DNA of 10,923 nucleotides from Pseudomonadota bacterium (GTDB lineage: Bacteria; Pseudomonadota; Alphaproteobacteria; Sphingomonadales; Sphingomonadaceae), in contig JAFAEZ010000192.1 of NCBI GenBank assembly GCA_023423775.1, positions 1 to 10,923 of the forward strand, given 5' to 3'. Below, one piece after another: positions 1-8,034 of the stretch. Position 1 is the stretch's first letter. Every line of letters starts with the position of its first letter. The notes beneath the pieces were generated by a model, which did no database searches, was not told the DNA's origin, and saw only the letters and a list, made by a program, of their open reading frames with translations. A program made the position numbers and the translations under genes.

Positions 1-1139
1 TCGATTATTGGAGCGGGAGCCGCCGCCCGCCCGAGAACGAATATGCGACCTCCCTGGTCGCGATCGACGCCACCACCGGCCGCCCGCGCTGGCATTTCCA
101 GGCGGTTCACAACGACGTCTGGGACTATGATTTTGGTGGTCAGGCGACCCTGGTCGAGTTCCCGGCCGGCGGCGGCTCGATCTCCGCTTTGATACTGCCG
201 AGCAAGCAGGGCGACATCTACATCCTCGACCGCCGCACCGGCCGGCCGCTCTTCCCGGTTCAGGAGCGTCCCGTCCCGCGCGGCGGGGTGGAGCCCGCGC
301 AGCGCAGCCCCACCCAGCCCTTCTCCACCTATCACACGCTCGCTTTCCCGACGCTCACCGAGCGCGACATGTGGGGCATGTCGCCGATCGACCAGATGGT
401 CTGCCGCATCCAGTTCCGCCGCGCCGGCTATGAGGGCATGTATACGCCGCCGCGCGCCGACCGCCGCACGGTCGAATATCCCGGCTACAATGGCGGCACC
501 GACTGGGGCGGCGTCGCACTCGATCCGCTGCGCGGGCTGATCATCGCCAACTACAACAATATGCCCAATTACCTCCGGCTCGTGCCGCGCGCGGAGGCCG
601 ACAAGCTCGGCTGGGCGCCGCGCAGCGAGGCGCGCGGCGGCGACCTGGGCGGCGGCGCCGAAGGCGCGGGCGATCCACAATGGGGCACGCCTTATGCGGT
701 CGACGTCAATGCCGGCTGGCGGCTGCCCTTCACCGGCCTGCTCTGCAAGGAGCCGCCTTATGGCGGCATCCGCGCGATCGATCTGCGCACCGGCCGCACC
801 GTGTGGGACCGCCCGCTCGGCACCGCGCGGCGCAACGGGCCGTTCGGCATTCCCTCCATGCTGCCGATCGCGATCGGCACGCCCAATAATGGCGGCGCGG
901 TGGTCACCGCCGGCGGCCTGATCTTCATCGCCGCTGCCACTGACGACCTCATTCGCGCGATCGACATCCGCACCGGCAAGACCGTCTGGGAAGACGCCCT
1001 GCCCGCCGGCGGCCAGGCGACGCCAATGGTCTATGCGATGGACGGCCGCCAATATCTCGTCATCATGGCCGGCGGCCACCATTTCATGGAGACGCCGATC
1101 GGCGACGAACTGATCGCTTACGCTTTGCCGAGGGAGTGA
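1..1139 (+). CDS. gcd: Membrane-bound PQQ-dependent glucose/quinate-type dehydrogenase, C-terminal part (5' truncated)
   Basis: The reading frame is open from base 3 and gives 378 residues, roughly the C-terminal half of the ~800-residue family; the N-terminal membrane segments would lie outside the window. Enzymes of this family oxidise aldoses (or quinate/shikimate) in the periplasm with the cofactor PQQ and pass electrons to ubiquinone. Visible hallmarks, numbered from the first full codon, are HNDVWDYD (36-43), SKQGDIYILDRRTG (67-80), DMWGMSPIDQMVCR, a GGVALDP segment, GTPNNGGAVVTAGGLIFIAA, LPAGGQATPM and AGGHH near the end. Asp41 and Lys68 are 27 residues apart, matching the PQQ-site pair Asp466/Lys493 of E. 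coli Gcd, and the AGGH histidine corresponds to His775. The overall match to E. coli Gcd is strong, but glucose and quinate enzymes cannot be told apart from this part. The stop codon overlaps the start of the next gene. Confidence 0.93.
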   Translation, partial: DYWSGSRRPPENEYATSLVAIDATTGRPRWHFQAVHNDVWDYDFGGQATLVEFPAGGGSISALILPSKQGDIYILDRRTGRPLFPVQERPVPRGGVEPAQRSPTQPFSTYHTLAFPTLTERDMWGMSPIDQMVCRIQFRRAGYEGMYTPPRADRRTVEYPGYNGGTDWGGVALDPLRGLIIANYNNMPNYLRLVPRAEADKLGWAPRSEARGGDLGGGAEGAGDPQWGTPYAVDVNAGWRLPFTGLLCKEPPYGGIRAIDLRTGRTVWDRPLGTARRNGPFGIPSMLPIAIGTPNNGGAVVTAGGLIFIAAATDDLIRAIDIRTGKTVWEDALPAGGQATPMVYAMDGRQYLVIMAGGHHFMETPIGDELIAYALPRE

Positions 1140-1996
1140 CCGAGCCTGTGACCCGGATGCCCGCTTTGTTCATCGGTCATGGCAGCCCGATGAACACGCT
1201 CGAACGCAACGATTATACCGACGGCTGGCGCACGCTCGGCCAGCGCCTTCCCCGCCCGCGCGCCTTGCTCGTCATCTCGGCTCATTGGTTCATCGGCGCG
1301 ACGGCAGTGACGGCGATGGCGCGCCCGCGGACGATCCACGATTTCTACGGCTTCCCGCCCGAATTGTCGGCCTTCGATTATCCCGCGCCCGGCGCGCCCG
1401 ACGTGGCGGAAGAGATCGTGGACATCGTCAAGCCGCTCTGGGTCGGGCTCGACCATGATCAATGGGGGCTCGACCACGGCACTTGGAGCGTGCTCACCCA
1501 TCTCTATCCGAACGCCGACGTGCCGGTCGTCCAGCTTTCGATCAATGCGTTGAAACCGCTCGATTACCATCTCGATCTTGCCGCCCGGCTGGCGCCGCTT
1601 CGCGACCGCGGCATCGCCATCCTCGGCAGCGGCAACGTCGTTCACAATCTGCGCAAGGTGCAATGGGACCGGCCGGACGCGGCCTTCGACTGGGCCGAGC
1701 GTTTCGACGATGCCGTGGTCGCCCAGCTCGCCGAGGCGCCGGGCGACATATTGAAGGTCGCCGAGCATCCCGACTTCGCACGGGCGGTGCCCACGCCGGA
1801 CCATTTCATCCCCTTGCTCTATCTCGCCGGCCTGGCCGCGGAGGAAGGTGGCGCCCAGGCGCTGTTGCGGGGCTATGCGATGGGCTCGATCTCGATGACC
1901 TGCTACGCCGCGGGCACGAATGTCGGGCTGCACGAAGATCCGGCCGGCGCCGCGGGACTGCCGCCGGACGTCCCGCCCGACCAGACCAATATGTAG
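1136..1996 (+). CDS. ygiD: DODA/YgiD-type class III extradiol ring-cleavage dioxygenase
   Basis: This 286-residue protein belongs to the family of plant DOPA 4,5-dioxygenase and E. coli YgiD, which bind a divalent metal (zinc or iron) and open catechol-type rings; the substrate here is unknown. The N terminus MPALFIGHGSPMNTLE is diagnostic. The expected metal-site histidines are present: His15 (GHGSP), His50 (SAHWF), His170 (GSGNVVHN) and His223 (TPDHF). A further conserved histidine is His114 in WGLDHGTW. The length is near the usual 260-290. I chose the GTG at 1136 because it overlaps the upstream TGA as GTGA and has a GAGGGA stretch just before it. ATG 1157 would remove 7 residues and has no good ribosome site, but the family core starts there, so it remains possible. 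The overlap implies translational coupling to the dehydrogenase. No signal peptide is seen, so it is probably cytoplasmic while its partner acts in the periplasm. Confidence 0.92.
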   Translation: MTEPVTRMPALFIGHGSPMNTLERNDYTDGWRTLGQRLPRPRALLVISAHWFIGATAVTAMARPRTIHDFYGFPPELSAFDYPAPGAPDVAEEIVDIVKPLWVGLDHDQWGLDHGTWSVLTHLYPNADVPVVQLSINALKPLDYHLDLAARLAPLRDRGIAILGSGNVVHNLRKVQWDRPDAAFDWAERFDDAVVAQLAEAPGDILKVAEHPDFARAVPTPDHFIPLLYLAGLAAEEGGAQALLRGYAMGSISMTCYAAGTNVGLHEDPAGAAGLPPDVPPDQTNM

Positions 1997-2000
1997 GTCC

Positions 2001-2390
2001 TCAGGAACGCGGCGCGTCTGTCTGTTGCTCGGCAGACATGATGTCGGAATCGGCGGGGGGCATGTCGAGCCGGCGTTCGGCGCGGTCGCGGTAGAGCGCC
2101 GCGCGGGCGAGCAGCATGAAGGTGACCGGGGTCGTCAGCGTGACGAAGATTCCGATCAGCAATTCGTGCACCGACGGGCGCGTGCGCAGCACCGAGAAGC
2201 AGACGATCGACCCCAATACGATCAGCGCCATACCCATCGTGCTGCCCAAGGTGGGCGGATGAACGCGGTCGTAGAAGCTCTTCATCCTGAGCAGCCCGAG
2301 CGAGCCGATCAGCGTCAGCGCGCCGCCGGCAAGCACCAGCAGAGCGACGAGGAAGGCTGCCCAGACGGGAAGATCCGGCGCCTGGATCAT
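2001..2390 (-). CDS. mrpG: Mrp Na+/H+ antiporter subunit G
   Basis: This is the last gene of the mrp operon and encodes 129 residues with three hydrophobic segments (about 9-32, 50-69 and 76-97). The stretch LTLIGSLGLLRMKSFYDRVHPPTLGSTMG (about 26-53) is the family signature. MrpG is a small membrane subunit needed for assembly and activity of the complex. The C-terminal tail (about 98-129) is charged and hydrophilic. The ATG at 2390 overlaps the mrpF stop as ATGA. The stop lies 4 bases from the stop of the convergent dioxygenase gene, so no independent terminator fits between them. The other names for this gene are mnhG and phaG. Confidence 0.93.
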   Translation of the reverse strand: MIQAPDLPVWAAFLVALLVLAGGALTLIGSLGLLRMKSFYDRVHPPTLGSTMGMALIVLGSIVCFSVLRTRPSVHELLIGIFVTLTTPVTFMLLARAALYRDRAERRLDMPPADSDIMSAEQQTDAPRS

Positions 2391-2668
2391 TCGATCACCT
2401 CCCCGCGCATCAGGAACTTGGCGAGCGCGACCGTGCCGACGAAGCCCAGCATCGAGATGATCAGGGCTGCTTCGAAATAGAGCGTCCGCCCGGTCTGGAT
2501 GCCGAAGGTGAGCAGCATCAGCAGCGCATTGACGTAGAGCGTATCGAGGCCGAGCACGCGGTCCTGGGCGCGCGGCCCGACCAGCATCCGATAGGTGGCG
2601 CAACCCATGGCGAGGCCGAGCATGACCTGCGCCGTCGTGATCGCCCATGCCAGCATGACGGTGGTCAT
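2387..2668 (-). CDS. mrpF: Mrp Na+/H+ antiporter subunit F
   Basis: The product is 93 residues, the normal size for MrpF/PhaF, with three hydrophobic segments (about 5-27, 37-57 and 64-86). The GPRAQDRVLGLDTL motif (31-44) is the typical MrpF signature, in which a Gly-Pro is followed by an Asp-Arg-Val and an Asp. In the Mrp complex this subunit sits in the membrane arm and is required for antiport. The ATG at 2668 overlaps the mrpE stop as ATGA, and the gene's own stop overlaps the mrpG start in the same way. Longer readings upstream in this frame run through mrpE and are not credible. Confidence 0.93.
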   Translation of the reverse strand: MTTVMLAWAITTAQVMLGLAMGCATYRMLVGPRAQDRVLGLDTLYVNALLMLLTFGIQTGRTLYFEAALIISMLGFVGTVALAKFLMRGEVIE

Positions 2669-3156
2669 GACTCGAAAATCTCCAGCAGCAGCGCCTCGTA
2701 GCGCCGCTTGATGAGGCGGATCCATTCGTGCTCGTCGATGAGATCGAGCACGTGGACGAGCAGGATGCCCCGGGCGCGGTCGAAATCGACCCAGCAGGTG
2801 CCCGGCGTGGCCGTGATGATCAGCGCCAGCAGGGTGAGGCCGTGGCGGTTGCGCAGGTCCACCGGCAGGCGGACGAAGCCGGACACGCGCTCCCGCCGCG
2901 GGGACAGGATGATCGTGGCGACGGCGATGTTCGAGCGGACGATGTCGACTGCGACCACGCCGGCCAGTTTGAGCAGCGCCGGCACCGATCCGATCCGCGA
3001 CCGCTCCGGCTGCAGCGCCGCCATCGCTCGGGTGGCGAGGAATGCGACGACCGCGCCGAGCAGGATCTGCCCCGGCGAGAAGGACTGCGTGAGCAGCAGC
3101 CACATGACGAACAGCCCGGTCGCCAGCAAGGGATAGGGGAACCAGCGCCTGATCAT
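2665..3156 (-). CDS. mrpE: Mrp Na+/H+ antiporter subunit E
   Basis: The product is 163 residues, a standard MrpE length. Two hydrophobic segments lie at the N terminus (about 8-24 and 30-47), followed by a VRSNIAVATIILSPR stretch (73-87) and the conserved ITATPGTCWVDFD segment (114-126), whose Pro-Gly-Thr lies at the position known to matter in MrpE proteins. The C-terminal domain is soluble and ends in IKRRYEALLLEIFES. The start (ATG 3156) overlaps the mrpD stop and the stop overlaps the mrpF start, both as ATGA. MrpE is needed for full assembly and antiport by the complex. Confidence 0.94.
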   Translation of the reverse strand: MIRRWFPYPLLATGLFVMWLLLTQSFSPGQILLGAVVAFLATRAMAALQPERSRIGSVPALLKLAGVVAVDIVRSNIAVATIILSPRRERVSGFVRLPVDLRNRHGLTLLALIITATPGTCWVDFDRARGILLVHVLDLIDEHEWIRLIKRRYEALLLEIFES

Positions 3157-4775
3157 CGGGCCTCACCCGCCGGGACAGCGCCGAGAACCGACTTGATATA
3201 GCCCTGGCGGTCGCCGAGCGACTGGCCGGTCCGTTCCATGTAGCGCATCGTCGGCCCGGCGAAGACCATCAGCCCGAGGCAGACGGCGAGCAGGATGCCG
3301 ACCGGCACCGCCTCGGCGATGCGCAAGGCGGGCTGCGGTTTGTCGGACGGCGTCCAGATGAGGTCGATGCCGGCGCGGGTCGTCGCCACCAGGGTCGCCA
3401 GCCCGGACAGGATGATCAGGGCGATCAGCCACCAGATCGGCGTTGCGATCGTCTGCCGGAGGCCGAGCAGCCCGTCGATGATCGCGAATTTGGCGACGAA
3501 GCCGGAAAGCGGCGGCAGGCCCGCCATCAGCAAGGTGCAGAAGACGAAGCCGCCGCCCAGAATGGCGATGGTCGCGGGGATGACGACGCCGACTTCGTCC
3601 TCGCCATCTTCCTCGAGCGACCCGGTATATTCGTCGTCGAACACCGGCTCGAGCACCTTTTGCGGCGCGGCGTCGGCCTCGCGCCGCTCGACCAGCTCGA
3701 TGAGCAGGTAGAAGGCGCTGATCCCGAGCGTGGAGCTGACCAGGTAGAAGAGCGCCCCGCCGAGCACGTCGCCCTGTCCTGCGCCGATCGTGGCCAGCAA
3801 AGTCCCCGACGAGATCAGCACGCAATGGCCGGCGATGCCGGACAGGGTCCGCACCGCGAGCACGCCGATCGTGCCATAGGCCATCGTCGCCATGCCGCCG
3901 AACAGCAGCCATTCCTCGCCGAAATTGGCGGTCCAGCCGACCTCGCCGCCGAACAGGAGCAGATAGACGCGGAGAAGGGCGTAGACCCCGACCTTGCTCA
4001 AGATCGCGAACAGCGCCGCCACCGGCGGTGCCGCCGCGGCGTAGGTGCGTGTCAGCCACAAGCCGAGCGGCCACATGCCGGCCTTCACCAGGAAGGCGAT
4101 GCCGAGGATCGCCATGCCGCTCTGCAGCAACGCGAGATCGGTGCCGACCACCGACGGGATGCGCACCGCCAGATCGGCCATGTTGAGCGTGCCGGTAATG
4201 CCGTAGATCATGGCGGCGCCGATCAGGAACAGCAGCGACGTCGCGATGTTGATCGCGACATAATGAAGCCCGGTCTTCACCCGGACGGTGCCTGAGCTGT
4301 GCAGCAGCAGGCCGTAGGAGGCCGCCAGCAAGACTTCGAAGAACACGAACAGATTGAACAAATCGCCGGTCAGGAAGGCGCCGCTGAGACCCATCAGTTG
4401 CAGCAGGAACAGCGCCTGGAAGCGCGGCCCCGCCCGGTCCCAGCGCGCCAGCGAATAGACCAGAGAGGTGAAGCCAAGGATGCTGGTCAGCACCAGCATC
4501 AGCGCCGACAGCCAGTCGATCACCAGCACGATCCCGAACGGCGCCGGCCAGTTGCCGATCAGATAGGCGGTCGTCGCCGGCTCTCCGGCAAAGCCGGCCG
4601 AGGCGGCGCCCTTCAGCAGCAGGATCGAGATCACGAGCAGGGCGGCGGTGGTGACGAGGCCGATTGCCCGCTTCATCATGATCCGCCGCTCGTCGAACAG
4701 CAGCATCAGGGCGGCGCCGACCAGCGGCAGCAGGATCGGCGCGACGATCAGATGGTCGGTCCAGGCGCCGGTCAT
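3153..4775 (-). CDS. mrpD: Mrp Na+/H+ antiporter subunit D (NuoL/M/N-like)
   Basis: This 540-residue polytopic membrane protein is homologous to the antiporter-like subunits of complex I and forms one of the two proton-path subunits of the Mrp complex. Expected charged residues are present: Glu147 in FFEVLL, Lys231 in FLVKAGMWPLGLWL and Lys261 in LSKVGVYALL. A run of acidic residues at about 375-394 (FDDEYTGSLEEDGEDE) interrupts the membrane region and would form an exposed loop; I recall comparable acidic loops in other alphaproteobacterial PhaD proteins, so it is probably not unique. The ATG at 4775 overlaps the mrpC stop as ATGA. A longer open frame reaching 5060 covers mrpC in another frame and is rejected as an N-terminal extension. 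Confidence 0.95.
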   Translation of the reverse strand: MTGAWTDHLIVAPILLPLVGAALMLLFDERRIMMKRAIGLVTTAALLVISILLLKGAASAGFAGEPATTAYLIGNWPAPFGIVLVIDWLSALMLVLTSILGFTSLVYSLARWDRAGPRFQALFLLQLMGLSGAFLTGDLFNLFVFFEVLLAASYGLLLHSSGTVRVKTGLHYVAINIATSLLFLIGAAMIYGITGTLNMADLAVRIPSVVGTDLALLQSGMAILGIAFLVKAGMWPLGLWLTRTYAAAAPPVAALFAILSKVGVYALLRVYLLLFGGEVGWTANFGEEWLLFGGMATMAYGTIGVLAVRTLSGIAGHCVLISSGTLLATIGAGQGDVLGGALFYLVSSTLGISAFYLLIELVERREADAAPQKVLEPVFDDEYTGSLEEDGEDEVGVVIPATIAILGGGFVFCTLLMAGLPPLSGFVAKFAIIDGLLGLRQTIATPIWWLIALIILSGLATLVATTRAGIDLIWTPSDKPQPALRIAEAVPVGILLAVCLGLMVFAGPTMRYMERTGQSLGDRQGYIKSVLGAVPAGEAR

Positions 4776-5110
4776 TCCGATTCCTCCCCGTCGACATGGT
4801 CGGTCCCGGTGAGACCGCGCAGCGCGACGAGAATGACGAGCAGAAGCGCCGTCATCGCGAACGAGATGACGATCGCGGTCAGCACCAGCGCCTGGGGCAG
4901 CGGATCGACATAATGTTCCGGGTTGGCGGCGCCCGAGCCGACGATCGGCGGCGCATCCACCTTCAGCCGGCCCATCGCGTAGATGAAGAGATTCACCGCG
5001 TAGGACAGGAGCGAGAGGCCGACCACGACCTGGAAGGTACGCGGACGCAGGATCAGCCACACGCCCGATGCGGTGAGCACGCCGATGCCGAGCGAAAGGA
5101 CGAGTTCCAT
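4772..5110 (-). CDS. mrpC: Mrp Na+/H+ antiporter subunit C (NuoK-like)
   Basis: The product is 112 residues with three hydrophobic segments (about 3-21, 27-45 and 72-97) and is homologous to NuoK of complex I. Typical motifs are VGLSLLSYAVNLFIYAMGR (30-48) and DPLPQALVLTAIVISFA (69-85). The C-terminal tail is acidic (DHVDGEESE). The start is tied to the end of mrpA by a TGATG junction with a 1-base overlap, and the stop overlaps mrpD by 4 bases, both signs of coupled translation. MrpC packs in the middle of the membrane complex. Confidence 0.95.
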   Translation of the reverse strand: MELVLSLGIGVLTASGVWLILRPRTFQVVVGLSLLSYAVNLFIYAMGRLKVDAPPIVGSGAANPEHYVDPLPQALVLTAIVISFAMTALLLVILVALRGLTGTDHVDGEESE

Positions 5111-8034
5111 CAGACCTGCTCCGGCTCGAGTTCGGTGCGCGACGTGCTCGGCCGCGGCCCGGCCGGGGTACGGATCGACTGGTGGGCGAGCGCGATCAGG
5201 ATGAGCGCCGTCGCCGCGACGACCAGCAGGAACACGCCGAGATCGAACAGCAAGGCGGTCGCCATCGGCACCTGGCCGAACACCGGCAGATCCAGATAGC
5301 GGAACCAGGAGCTGAGGAACGGATAGCCGAACCACCAGGCCCCTGCCCCGGTCGCCACCGAGATTAGGAGCCCGACGCCGATCCAGGGCAGCGGCCGCAC
5401 CACAAGGCGCGCTTCGATGCTGCGCGTGCCCGACGCAATATATTGCAGGATGAGCGCGATCGACATGGTGACGCCCGCCGCGAAGCCGCCGCCGGGCAGG
5501 TCGTGCCCCCGGATCAGCAAGTAGAGGGCGAGCACGATGATGACCGGGAACAGCCATTCCATGATGACCCGGGGCACGAGCAGATAGTCGCTCAAAGTGT
5601 CGCCCAGCTTGCGGCCGTCCTGGGCCTCGTCGAACGCGTTCTGAAAACGCTGCTGATCGGGACTGCGCACGCTCTCCCGCGCAGGGCGGAAGCGCCGCAG
5701 CAGCGAGAAGACCGTGAGCGCGACGATCGCGACCACGCTGATCTCGCCGAGCGTGTCGAAGGCGCGGAAATCGACCAGGATGACGTTGACGACGTTGCGG
5801 CCGCCGCCTTCCGAATAAGAATGCTCGATGAAGAAGCGCGAGATCGTGTCGGGCAACGGCCGCGTCATCACCGCATAAGCGAGGGCCGCCATGCCGAGCC
5901 CGGCCGCAACCGCGATGGCGAGGTCGACCAGACGGCGCAATTTGACCCGGCTCGGCGAGCCGCCCTCCGGCCAGACCTGCGGCAAACGCTTCGGCAGCCA
6001 GCGCAGACCGAGCAGCAGCAAGACCGTGGTCACCGTCTCGACCAGCAACTGCGTCAAGGCCAGGTCCGGGGCGGACAGCCAGACGAAGCTGATGCAGCTC
6101 ACCAGCCCCGCTCCTGCGAGCAGGATCAAGGCGGCGAGGCGGTGATATTTGGCTTGCCAGGCGGCGGCGATCGCGCAGGCCGCGCCGACGAACCAGATCA
6201 CGGCGAAGCCCGGATCGACGATGGTGCCCGCGTCCCCGCCCGGGGCGTATCCGTAGCGCAGGAAGGGTAGGAGAGCGGCGAGGCAGGCGACCACGACCAT
6301 TACGCGCAGCTGCGGCTGGAGCCGGCGCGTGCCGATATAGGTCATCAACCAGCGTGCACCGGAGATGATGATCGAGAGCACCGTCTCGAACATCCGGCGA
6401 CCCTTCAGCCGGCCGAACAGCGGCACCGAGCGGACCGCGTTCAGCCGCTCGCGAAACACCATGTAGCCGGCGGTGCCGAACGCAAGCGCGGCCACGCTGA
6501 GCAGCAACGGCTTGGTGAAGCCGTGCCAGATGGCGAGGCTGTAGGTCGGCGTGTCCGCGCCGAGCACAGAGCGCACCGCGGTATCGAGATAGGGCCCGAC
6601 CGTCGCTGCCGGAAAGATGCCGACAACGAGGCAGGTGACCACCAATATCTCGATCGGCATGCGCATCCAGCGCGGCGCCTCGCGCGGCGTGTGCGGCAGG
6701 CCCTCCGGCGGCGGCCCGAAGAAGGTCTGGTGGATGAAGCGCAGCGAATAAAGCACGCTGAACGCCAACGCGACGGTGGCGACATAAGGCAGAGCCATGT
6801 CCAGAAACGTGTCGTTATAATCCTCGAGCGCCTCGGCGAGGAACATCTCCTTGGACAGGAAGCCGTTGAGCAGGGGCACGCCCGCCATCGCCGCCGCGGC
6901 GACCATCGCCAGCGTCGCCGTGATCGGCATGAAGCGGTAGAGGCCGCTCAGCCGCCGCAGGTCGCGCGTGCCGGTCTCGTGGTCGATGATTCCGGCGGCC
7001 ATGAACAGGCTCGCCTTGAAGGTGGCGTGGTTCAGCGTGTGGAAGATCGCCGCCACCGCCGCGAGCGGGCTGCCGAGCCCGAGCAGCAGGGTGATCAGGC
7101 CGAGATGGCTGATCGTCGAATAAGCGAGCAGCCCCTTGATGTCCTGCTGGAACATCGCCGCCCAGGCGCCGAACACCAGCGTGATCAGCCCGGTGGTGGT
7201 GACGATAAAATACCAGGCCTCGGTCCCCGCCAGCACCGGCCACAGCCGGATCAGGATGAACACGCCCGCCTTCACCATCGTCGCCGAGTGGAGATAGGCC
7301 GAGACCGGGGTCGGCGCGGCCATCGCGTGCGGCAGCCAGAAATGGAACGGGAATTGCGCGCTCTTGGTGAAGGCCCCGATCAGGATCAGGATCAGAGCCG
7401 GCAGGTAGAGCGGGCTGGCACGGATCGCGTCGCCCGCGGCCAGCACCGCGTCGATCTCGTAGCTTCCCGCGACCTTGCCGATCAGCAGCACGCCGACCAG
7501 CAGGCACAGGCCGCCGGCGGCGGTGACGATCACCGCCATGCGCGCCGCGCTGCGCGCCGCTTCATTATGATGCCAATAGCCGATCAGCAGGAAGGAGAAG
7601 AGGCTGGTCAGCTCCCAGAAGAAGACGAGCTGGACGAGATTGCCCGACAATACGAGGCCCAGCATCGAGCCCATGAAGGCGAGGAAGAAGGACAAGAAGC
7701 GCGGGACCGGGTCCTCCGGCGACATATAGTAGCGCGCGTAGACCACGACGAGAAAGCCGATCGCCAGCACCAGAAGGGCGAAGATCCAGGACAGGCCGTC
7801 GAGCCTGAGCAGCAGGTTGAGCCCGAGCGAGGGCAGCCATTCGAGCTCGGCCCGGACGACGGTTCCGCCGGCGACCGCAGAATAGAGATAGACCGCAAGG
7901 CCGGCCCCGGTCAGCGCGATCGCGCCGGCGAGCAAACCGGCAATGTTGCGCGCCCGCGCGGGAAGGAAGGCGGCGAGGAGGCTCCCCAAAAATGGGAGCA
8001 AAAGTAGGAACCACAACAAGCGTCCGTCCGGCAC
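5110..8034 (-). CDS. mrpA: Mrp Na+/H+ antiporter fused subunit A-B (PhaAB type)
   Basis: This 974-residue membrane protein joins three modules. Residues 1-480 are the NuoL-like antiporter domain, with Glu141 (FFWELTSLFSFLL), Lys224 (AFTKSAQFPFHFWLPHAM), His249 and Lys255 (ATMVKAG), Lys300 and His310 (QDIKGLLAYSTISHLG). Residues about 610-780 are the MrpA C-terminal region, with APDLALTQLLVET (Glu666) and DTLGEISVVAIVA (Glu764). Residues about 813-955 are an MrpB domain (SDYLLVPRVIMEWLFP, RGHDLPGGGFAAGV), so no separate mrpB is needed. I chose GTG 8034 because it places Glu141/Lys224/Lys300 one residue from the Bacillus MrpA positions 140/223/299; the ribosome site is weak (GCGGG, 6 bases upstream). 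An ATG at 8127 would add a charged, non-homologous 31-residue extension. It is the first gene of the operon, and its stop overlaps mrpC by one base. Confidence 0.95.
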   Translation of the reverse strand: MPDGRLLWFLLLLPFLGSLLAAFLPARARNIAGLLAGAIALTGAGLAVYLYSAVAGGTVVRAELEWLPSLGLNLLLRLDGLSWIFALLVLAIGFLVVVYARYYMSPEDPVPRFLSFFLAFMGSMLGLVLSGNLVQLVFFWELTSLFSFLLIGYWHHNEAARSAARMAVIVTAAGGLCLLVGVLLIGKVAGSYEIDAVLAAGDAIRASPLYLPALILILIGAFTKSAQFPFHFWLPHAMAAPTPVSAYLHSATMVKAGVFILIRLWPVLAGTEAWYFIVTTTGLITLVFGAWAAMFQQDIKGLLAYSTISHLGLITLLLGLGSPLAAVAAIFHTLNHATFKASLFMAAGIIDHETGTRDLRRLSGLYRFMPITATLAMVAAAAMAGVPLLNGFLSKEMFLAEALEDYNDTFLDMALPYVATVALAFSVLYSLRFIHQTFFGPPPEGLPHTPREAPRWMRMPIEILVVTCLVVGIFPAATVGPYLDTAVRSVLGADTPTYSLAIWHGFTKPLLLSVAALAFGTAGYMVFRERLNAVRSVPLFGRLKGRRMFETVLSIIISGARWLMTYIGTRRLQPQLRVMVVVACLAALLPFLRYGYAPGGDAGTIVDPGFAVIWFVGAACAIAAAWQAKYHRLAALILLAGAGLVSCISFVWLSAPDLALTQLLVETVTTVLLLLGLRWLPKRLPQVWPEGGSPSRVKLRRLVDLAIAVAAGLGMAALAYAVMTRPLPDTISRFFIEHSYSEGGGRNVVNVILVDFRAFDTLGEISVVAIVALTVFSLLRRFRPARESVRSPDQQRFQNAFDEAQDGRKLGDTLSDYLLVPRVIMEWLFPVIIVLALYLLIRGHDLPGGGFAAGVTMSIALILQYIASGTRSIEARLVVRPLPWIGVGLLISVATGAGAWWFGYPFLSSWFRYLDLPVFGQVPMATALLFDLGVFLLVVAATALILIALAHQSIRTPAGPRPSTSRTELEPEQV

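Noticed and set aside
1118..1933. Long minus-strand ORF (271 codons) opposite the dioxygenase gene
   Set aside because: Antisense shadow in GC-rich DNA; composition rich in Arg, Asp and Gly, no recognisable motif, while the + strand encodes a clear YgiD-type enzyme.
3153..5060. 635-codon reading of mrpD with a long N-terminal extension
   Set aside because: The extra part is an out-of-frame reading of mrpC; the ATGA junction at 4772-4775 marks the true start.
5443..6270. Plus-strand ORF of 275 codons opposite the C-terminal part of mrpA
   Set aside because: Same antisense effect; no domain and it covers the MrpB module.
6523..8007. Plus-strand ORF of 494 codons opposite mrpA
   Set aside because: Extremely rich in Gln, Arg, Asp, Glu and His, as expected for the reverse complement of hydrophobic membrane codons; mrpA is certain on the other strand.
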